DNA of 64,000 nucleotides from Siphonodentalium dalli (taxonomy: Eukaryota > Mollusca > Scaphopoda > Gadilida > Siphonodentaliidae), in contig CP136066.1 in assembly GCA_032622095.1 (NCBI GenBank), positions 94,073,319 to 94,137,318 of the forward strand, written 5' to 3'. The translations under genes and the position numbers were made by a program. This document shows, piece after piece, positions 57,475-64,000 of the stretch; position 1 is the first letter of the stretch; each line of letters begins with the position of its first letter. The notes under the pieces are model-generated. The model saw nothing but the letters and a program-made list of their open reading frames with translations. It did no database searches and was not told where the DNA came from.

Positions 57475-57854
57475 GTGGGAATGAATCCCGCTTATCGCAT
57501 GAGAATGAAATGAATCCCGCATACCAAAAGATTGGCCCCCCCCTCAATACCCACTAATAAAACACTTTGATACCCATTGATTCATTTGTAGGGATATTCA
57601 TATAATAGGGAAGGCTCAGTAAACTTAGTTCGGTCATTGAAGTTATTGGCTGAAAATGGCGACCAATGAATAATAGTGTATCTGCCTGTCATCTGTTTAT
57701 AGTTCTGAATATGCTCACAAATGAAGAATTGACTATTTCATCATATAATTAAATATTATAACAATTGCTTCAAACCCTCAAACAGCCTAGTCCCCTCCCC
57801 TTCGATCATCAGAAGTTTAAATAGTAAAACTGAAATGAAGGACATTACAACATT
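57475..57854. other. Spacer with a weak family E remnant
   Basis: About 57577-57700 has TTCATTTGTAGGGATATTCA and ACCAATGAATAATAGTG, a diverged family E piece. Nothing else is recognised. Confidence 0.35.
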
Positions 57855-58490
57855 CAATTTGGCACATTTACCCCAATGCAAAAATCATATACTCGTACCC
57901 ATATTTGTACATGCTTCACCCCTCATCATGCCCCTTACATTAAATTAAACTGTCAAATAATAGTGCTATGACATACTATACAACCGAATCATCAATCTTC
58001 AAATTGGCAGATTTACCCAATGCTAAATTATATACTCACACGCACCTCAATAACATTTGTACATGCTTCACCCCCTCTTGTCCCCCAACCTTGGCATACC
58101 CCCTCCCCAACCACACTAATTAAACTGTCAAATAACATTGAGACTATGACTTATAGTACGCCCGAATCATCGGGCTTCAAATTGGTTGATTTACTCAAAG
58201 CAAAAGAATATACATGCACACACTTCAATACCATATTTTGACATGCTTCAGCCCCCACGTCCCCCCACCCCAACACTAATTAAACTGTCAAATAACATTT
58301 AGACTATGACTAAACTAAAAGTAGACACAAATCATCAACCTTCAAATTGGCACATTTACCCAATGTAAAATCATATGGCTGGCACACACTTCAAAAACAT
58401 ATTTGTACATGCTTCACCCCTCCCCTTCCACCACCACTAATTAGCTGTCAAATAATATTGAGACTATGACTTATAGTACACCGGAATCTT
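57855..58490. repeat. Degenerate 145-180 bp tandem repeat, four copies
   Basis: Units begin near 57855, 58000, 58178 and 58343. They share CAAATTGGCACATTTACCC, TTTGTACATGCTTCACCCC, CACTAATTAAACTGTCAAAT and CGAATCATCA. Unit length varies because of C-rich indels. Confidence 0.75.
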
Positions 58491-59519
58491 GCCACATAAC
58501 ACAGACTGGATTCAGGGGTAGGTTTCCCACACACTAGTTTCACCTCGACACGAGGCCTGCATGCACCACGTGCTTGACTGCCAGCCACGATGGAGTATTA
58601 TCCCCTCCTGTGCACTTTGTCTGTCATTAGATGAGACATAATTATCTCCCCACATCTGGATTATATAGCCAATCCACAGACCCCAGGCTTGTAAACTAAA
58701 GAGATGGCTTTCACCAAGAAAAGGATGTGGTCGCTGTTAAAAAAAAAGCGTTATAAAATCTAAAACCACAGCCCAACATGTGGAATCAATGGACTTGCAG
58801 CAACAGGGCTCTGAAAAAACATGGTTTATTACTTTGAAAGAAGGTTATTTAAATAAATGATGTGCTACATAAAAGCGAGAATCATTATACTTACCTACAG
58901 CATAGATTTAATTGTGTTATGGAACCCTTTGAAAATGTTTGCAAAAAAGTACAATAAACTTCAGTAAAATGTTCATCACATTATGGTGCTTGTTGTTCAC
59001 TGTTGTGGGCATATTACCGATCTTTAAACTGACATTTCAGGGCTAATATAGTGCTACCTGATTATAAAAGTCTTAAAAATGGGAGACATCCAGCTGTAAG
59101 TATTTCAGAAAATGTTTGGAACACAGCTAGCTAGGCCATCCTCCTCCATCACCTTAAAAATTATAACGCCCCCTACATTTCAGCAGCTTTCTACCCAAAA
59201 TCCTGTTACAGTATACATTTTGGAAATATAAATCAGGGTTCACACACCAAGCCGAGAAATTATTTTTTTTACTTTTCACTGATTAAATTTCATATCTTTA
59301 CCATACCTAATATTTCAAGGGAAAAGCATGCATAAATTGCGAAATATACAGTTTATACCACACATATTTTGATTCAAGGTTAACAGAGCGAAACTAGCTC
59401 AGACACGAAAACTGACTCGGAACAGATATTTGTGGATATTCCAAAACATTTCAAGACCTCGAATCACGGGGCAGCTTTTATTCAGGGACATTCCAAAACA
59501 GCGATAGAAATTCAATAAA
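58491..59519. other. No secure gene; possible 80-nt intron on the minus strand
   Basis: On the minus strand TAG|GTAAGTATAATG near 58893 and a TTTTTTCAG acceptor near 58812 would frame a short intron. Neither flanking piece has a long open frame. Confidence 0.3.
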
Positions 59520-59690
59520 ATTCAGTAAATAATCCACTCCTTAACCACAGCAGAATTTTTCATGATTTAGTCGGAAATATGAGGGCTTTCCGATGAATGG
59601 CAACAAGTCATATTTTCAACTAAATCCTGAAATATTACCCATAATTCTGCTGTGGTTATAAGGAGTCGATTATTTAGGGCATATCTCTAG
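59520..59690. mobile_element. Family A MITE, reduced copy 16
   Basis: TTCAGTAAATAATCCACTCC to TATTTAGGGCATATCTCTA. The inner left arm is deleted and both ends are decayed. Confidence 0.7.
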
Positions 59691-60239
59691 TGCCATTTTC
59701 CAGGGTATGGAAACAAGAATGTCTATTTCCACAATATTTCCAGGAATCCAGACCCCGAGTACAAACACTGTAATTTCATAATGAGGAAGGAAAGCATGAT
59801 ATATTCATACACATGTACTTCACTAATTTAACAGCTTTCTCAAACACTTGCTGAAGACAAATTTCAGAGAGGATGCACAAATTTACATAGTTAACGGTTA
59901 GATATAGGTTGTGCACCCTATAGGCCACATATTTCACGGAAGGTAAAAAAAATTGCTCAATCACGATGTCTGGTACAGATTCAAGAGCCTTTTGGTTTTT
60001 ACCTTACTCATATTGTTGCTGACATACAATAACATCATAGATACACCATCCACTAATTCAAATCAGGATAACAGATAATGAAGTTATTTCTTATGACATG
60101 TGCAACTACACCCCAACAGCAATGATTGATGATATATGAAGTGCGTTTTAAACATACTAGTACCACTGCTTCTACAAATTCTCAAAATCGATATAATTTA
60201 CTTTCATATGATCATCAAGTTTCTTGCACTTTTCTCAAC
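59691..60239. other. No gene recognised
   Basis: Spacer. Confidence 0.4.
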
Positions 60240-60722
60240 TTAAAGGCCCACTTAATTTTCGAACCCCAGATCACATTATATAAGATATATGCCATAGTAT
60301 ATAACATTTAAAAAAGGAAGCTCCAAAACATTGTATTTTCAACTGATTTGATGTAATAAACTGTGAACATGTTGTTTTTGTTGAGAAACTGACGTAGGTT
60401 CTGTGCTCAAATTTCTGCACAAAGTATATTATATTCAATGGAAGGGGAAAAACTCTATATATGTAGATATAGAGTTATTCCCCTTCCATTGAAAAAAGAC
60501 TATAGTTTGAATTCTGGGAGCCATAACGGGAGAAATGATTTTATGATTTCAGCTATTTTCTATTACTCTATGGGCACCTTCTGAGAAACAGACGTTCCAA
60601 ATGGTGATGAATTATAGTATGTTAATCATAGTTTATGGTATAGATTGTTATTAGAACTGTATATCAATTAAGGCACTATAAAAAAAATAATAAGTGACTC
60701 GAAAATTAAGTGGGCCTATAAT
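60240..60722. mobile_element. Family D TTAA-type MITE, full copy
   Basis: TTAAAGGCCCACTTAATTTT to AATTAAGTGGGCCTATAA. An inner perfect hairpin (GGAAGGGGAAAAACTCTAT / ATAGAGTTATTCCCCTTCC region) is longer than in the 8.2-kb copy. Confidence 0.75.
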
Positions 60723-60746
60723 CCACATAATTATGATGGATATCCC

Positions 60747-61088
60747 TTAACTCTTTTTTGTACTAAATGGATTCTCCTATTCGGTTATAAAAGTATACAT
60801 TGGAATGATTTATTACTCATTATTATTCAAGCCCCTTGAAACCTCGGTGATATATGTGCGCTATACAAGAAATGTGTGATATGATATGATATATTTTAAG
60901 GGGTGTTCAAGAAAAATGAGCAGACAACAGTGTGACAAAAAGGTAAATAGTCCAAGCGCAGAAGGATTCATATTCTTTGGTGGGGAAACGTTAAGATAAT
61001 AAGACTATTTGTTGAACTTTATGATTATCTGAATATTTCTGAAGGGATAACTACTCATCAATGAGTATTTAATATAGAATGGGGTTAA
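60747..61088. mobile_element. Family E element, complete but interrupted
   Basis: TTAACTCTTTTTTG to AGAATGGGGTTAA. All family blocks are in order except for an insertion at about 60826-60895. Confidence 0.65.
60826..60895 (+). repeat. Retroposon tail inserted in the family E element
   Basis: CTTGAAACCTCGGTGATAT, GCGCTATACAAGAAA and a TGATATGATATGATAT microsatellite. Compare the tail-like piece at 9137-9203. Confidence 0.45.
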
Positions 61089-61591
61089 TAATTCCAACTG
61101 AATCGAATGAACTATTTGTGCACAGGGAACAGCCTAGAGGTTTCAATTTTGGAGGTCACTTCTCCCTGTTTGATTATTGGGGAGAAGTGGCCTGCAATCA
61201 GGGAGAATTAACAATGGCTGAAGTTCAATTTACACCCCAATATCACCCTGCTATGATCCAATAGGTATCAAGCAACATTTATAAAACCAATGTACATAGT
61301 GAGTAGCAACACCTTCATAATCAGTAATTTTATATCATAAATTAGGTACTCACCTGATATAATTTGTTCTGGATATTTATCCCTAGCGCCCACTATCGCC
61401 TAGCTTAATATTTACATATAAAACGGCATTCCGAAATTTCGTTTCGGCATGCAGTTGTAACTTTTAATTTCGTTTCGTAATTCCGTACGCATGTACTTTG
61501 TGTTAACCCTCAATCTGCCTCTATTTCTTCTAGGCGCTTGCCACGGAAACATCGCAAGTATACTCGCTCCTGTTTTTTCTTTTTCTGAGAT
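61089..61591 (+). other. Probable 5' non-coding part of the DIRS-like element, plus spacer
   Basis: Roughly 61340-61591 lies just ahead of the gag-like frame and is more GC-rich than the spacer before it. It contains GTACTCACCTGATAT and a CCGAAATTTCGTTTCGG palindrome. A DIRS terminal repeat is inferred from position only. Confidence 0.3.
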
Positions 61592-62988
61592 ATGTCGGAG
61601 TCAAACGCTCACGACTCACCTGTTGACGAGGAGACTATACGTCCTCGCGGTCACAGGAACGATATCTATGATCAATTTGCGAAAAGAATTATCTGATGAA
61701 TTTTCAAAAATGCGAGACGAATTTTTTCGCAAAAATACTTCAGCTTCTGTGGAAGCAACGGAGGTTCAGGCGCCTGGCTCAGGGCCTCAAACAAATTCCA
61801 AACATACGAGTCGCTCGTCAGGTCGACGGAACAAGCGACTTTGTCCAGATACCCATGCTGCCGGTAGTTCTTCTTCTGAACTAGACGACCATGAGGACAA
61901 TGACAATGTGTCACTGGCATGTAGCCAAACTATTCATGTGGACAATGTGAATGACATTCATGATTCTGACGTGGAGGACATAACTTTGCCTCTCCCAGTG
62001 GCTCCTGCGGAGCAAATTTCTGTACAAAAAGGTCTTTTGGAACTGTTTGGCGAAGATGCCTTAACCAAAACACAGGATGTTCAGCAAGGTCTTTTGCTTG
62101 ATCGGACACAGAATATGGTGTTACAGCAGACATGGCGGTCAGAAAAGCCCCAGCATGTCAGTGCTTTCCCGGAGGGAACTTACACCGAATTTCCAATTCA
62201 TACTGACAGTGAACGGTTGGTTCTTAGCCGTTCCTTCCATGGAAGACCTTGTGAAGCGGTGTGTCTTAAAGCAGCACAATAAACCCATCACCAAGGATCT
62301 CAAGGGTCTCATCGGCATGCCTTATAAGTCAATTGAAATGATGGCATTCAAAGGTCACTGTTCTGCTCATGCCGGTATAGCCATCACATGTTATTTGCAA
62401 CAAGCTTTGGCCAAAACTCTGACGGAGCTCAACAAAGAGGAACCGGATACAGACGTTCTATCTACCCTTATTCGCGATACGTTCGCCATGTCCACTCGGA
62501 TTCTCGATCAATTTGGTCGCTGTGGCGTTTTCCACCATCTAATCAGACGTCAATCCACTCTCACTGACTCTGGTCTGCGGAAGGTGGATGAAGGTCGGGA
62601 CCTTTTTCATATGCCTCTGTCTCGTGATGGCATTTTTGGTCCAGAGTTGGAAACTCGCTTGAAGGATCATAAAGAACGCTCGAAGGCCTTGGATGAACTT
62701 TTTCATGAGACCGGTCCCAAACCCAAAGGTGGGAAAAGGCCAGCAGCTAGTGCTAGTACCAACTCAGCTCCAGGGCCACCTCGTCCCCTGAAAAGACAAT
62801 TTGTTCCCACATCTGATTTTCAAGGGCACAGATCTCCACTGGACAATGTCGGTGGTGGTCCTTCTTCCGGTTCTACCGGAAGTTCTTTTTGTGGCTACAA
62901 TACTCAGCGACAATCGAGCACAGCACCAACCACGAAATTCAAAATTCCGAAGAGAGGCAACCAGCGGGGCAGAGGCAACCGCAGTTGA
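61592..62988 (+). pseudogene. gag: DIRS-like gag, disrupted
   Basis: The first ORF of a DIRS-type tyrosine-recombinase retrotransposon. A likely start is the ATG at 61592 (MSESNAHDSP). The reading shifts frame near 61665-61680, at an A-run, and again near 62230. Both look like single-base insertions, so this copy cannot make the full product. The first third is acidic and Ser-rich. The middle has ELFGEDALTKTQDVQQG. The end has conserved-looking HLIRRQ and DLFHM blocks and finishes in a Gly/Arg-rich tail (GNQRGRGNRS) before TGA at 62986-62988. Naming rests on the RT that follows and on the typical gag layout. Confidence 0.6.
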
Positions 62989-62992
62989 CTAC

Positions 62993-63421
62993 ATGATGGT
63001 GAGTACATTACCTACAATTCCTTATCCCGATGTTCTGGTGGGGGGACATTTTCAAACTTTTGTTCCTCGCTGGCAACAAATAACATCCGACCCATGGACT
63101 CTGGAAGTCATCAGCAATGGGTACCGATTCAATTTTGTGACACTGCCACCGTTTCGGGGCATCACCGTGACCAAGGTCAACCAAACACAGCATGCTCTGT
63201 TAGACACGGCCATTCAAAATCTTTTGGAATTAAATGCTATCGAACGTGTTCCCCCCGAATTAACTCAGGCCGGTTTTTACAGTACGCTGTTTCTGGTCCG
63301 CAAGAAAAATGGGGACTATCGTCCAGTTTTAAACCTCAAAACTTTAAACCTTTATATAAACGAGAGGCCGATCACGATCGGCAGATGTTTAACCCATCCC
63401 TTGGCGATAGTAAATTGTTAA
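62993..63421 (+). pseudogene. pol: DIRS-like reverse transcriptase, 5' fragment
   Basis: It starts at ATG 62993 or 62996, five to eight bases after the gag stop, in another frame. The protein shows GGHFQTFVPRW, then SDPWTLEVISNGY, and GFYSTLFLVRKKNGDYRP leading into LNLKTLN. This is the N-terminal part of the DIRS-type RT domain (fingers region, family knowledge). The fragment ends before the catalytic YxDD box: similarity is lost at about 63365, next to the palindrome GCCGATCACGATCGGC (63367-63382). The last 17 codons are unrelated. RNase H, methylase and tyrosine recombinase regions are all missing. Confidence 0.75.
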
Positions 63422-64000
63422 GATCAGAATCATAATCTTTTAATGTTGAATTATAGAGTATACTGTTATGATCTAAAGTAGTATATGACAAATGTACATA
63501 ATAACCAGTAATAACACAAATTATTGGAATGTATGAGTCAATATAGAAGGGTTAATATAACATCTAAACTCAAGAGCCTGTCACCACTAACATAGTGTGA
63601 GCAGTTCTATTCATGTAGTTGCAAATTGCCATGTGAGATATCAAAATAATATAATTATTTATTTAATGGAAAAGGTTAAAAGACATGGAATGGGTAAAAG
63701 GGGTTAAATCACCTATCTCTGCCCTGTTTGATCCAATGTAGTCCCATCATCCAAGGACTTAGAGAGCTCCATTGGTCTAGTTAAATAAATTCACATGGCT
63801 AAGTTGTGGTTAAAAAGATAGCTAATTCAATTTATCCAATAATTCACTAACTGTGTCTCTTATACAGAGCTAACATATGAGGGCTATAAATAACTCTCAA
63901 AGCAATAAACTATGTTGTCTTTTATCTTGCTCACAGAGAAGCAGGTATTCATTAATTGTAAGTTACTTGGGTTATAATCTGGATAATTCTTAGTTTAAAA
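63422..64000. other. No gene recognised
   Basis: AT-rich spacer after the truncated retrotransposon. A GAAGGGTTAA near 63546 could be a stray TTAA-type end, but no partner is visible. Confidence 0.4.

Noticed and set aside
27329-59690. CRISPR-like regularly spaced palindromes
   Set aside because: The palindromes are 70-470 bp mobile elements at irregular spacing with TA or TTAA ends in an animal-type genome, not 25-40 bp repeats with uniform spacers.

Overview
The window looks like repeat-dense intergenic or intronic DNA from an animal genome, most likely a marine invertebrate (mollusc, annelid or brachiopod type; the lineage is inferred, not shown). There are no operons or compact prokaryote-like genes. 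Signs of a metazoan are a DIRS-type retrotransposon fragment, tRNA-derived SINE-like units, Helitron-like elements with tandem-repeat bodies, and many short non-autonomous DNA transposons. I found no complete host gene. The best host-coding candidate is a possible last exon on the minus strand at 38132-38324. A decayed Cys-rich locus lies on the minus strand near 9.7-10.4 kb.

Layout. 1-2.1 kb: little recognisable apart from an 82-bp direct repeat pair. 2157-7185: six Helitron-like units in one orientation, joined end to end and sitting between an A and a T. 7.2-11.5 kb: two TTAA-type elements, SINE pieces and the decayed locus. 11.5-24.3 kb: a cluster of foldback elements whose arms are tandem arrays (about 25-bp, 185-bp, 15-bp and GAAGAACC-type motifs). 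Inside one of them is a 1.5-kb element with 256-bp terminal inverted repeats and a possible two-exon mini-gene. 25.0-25.9 kb: a seventh Helitron-like unit between identical 167-bp direct repeats. 27-61 kb: AT-rich DNA loaded with palindromic elements. Family A has TA ends and is Tc1/mariner-like. Families C, D, E, J and K have TTAA ends, and E and J are piggyBac-like. Family B carries a hairpin at each end. Families F, G and H are less frequent. 61.6-63.4 kb: a broken DIRS-like gag and a 5' piece of its reverse transcriptase.

Families C, D, F, G, H and J occur on both sides of the 26-27 kb transition, so the window appears to be one continuous genome rather than a chimera. Family letters are local labels; I could not search a repeat database. 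Coordinates of repeat edges come from reading by eye and may be off by a few bases.
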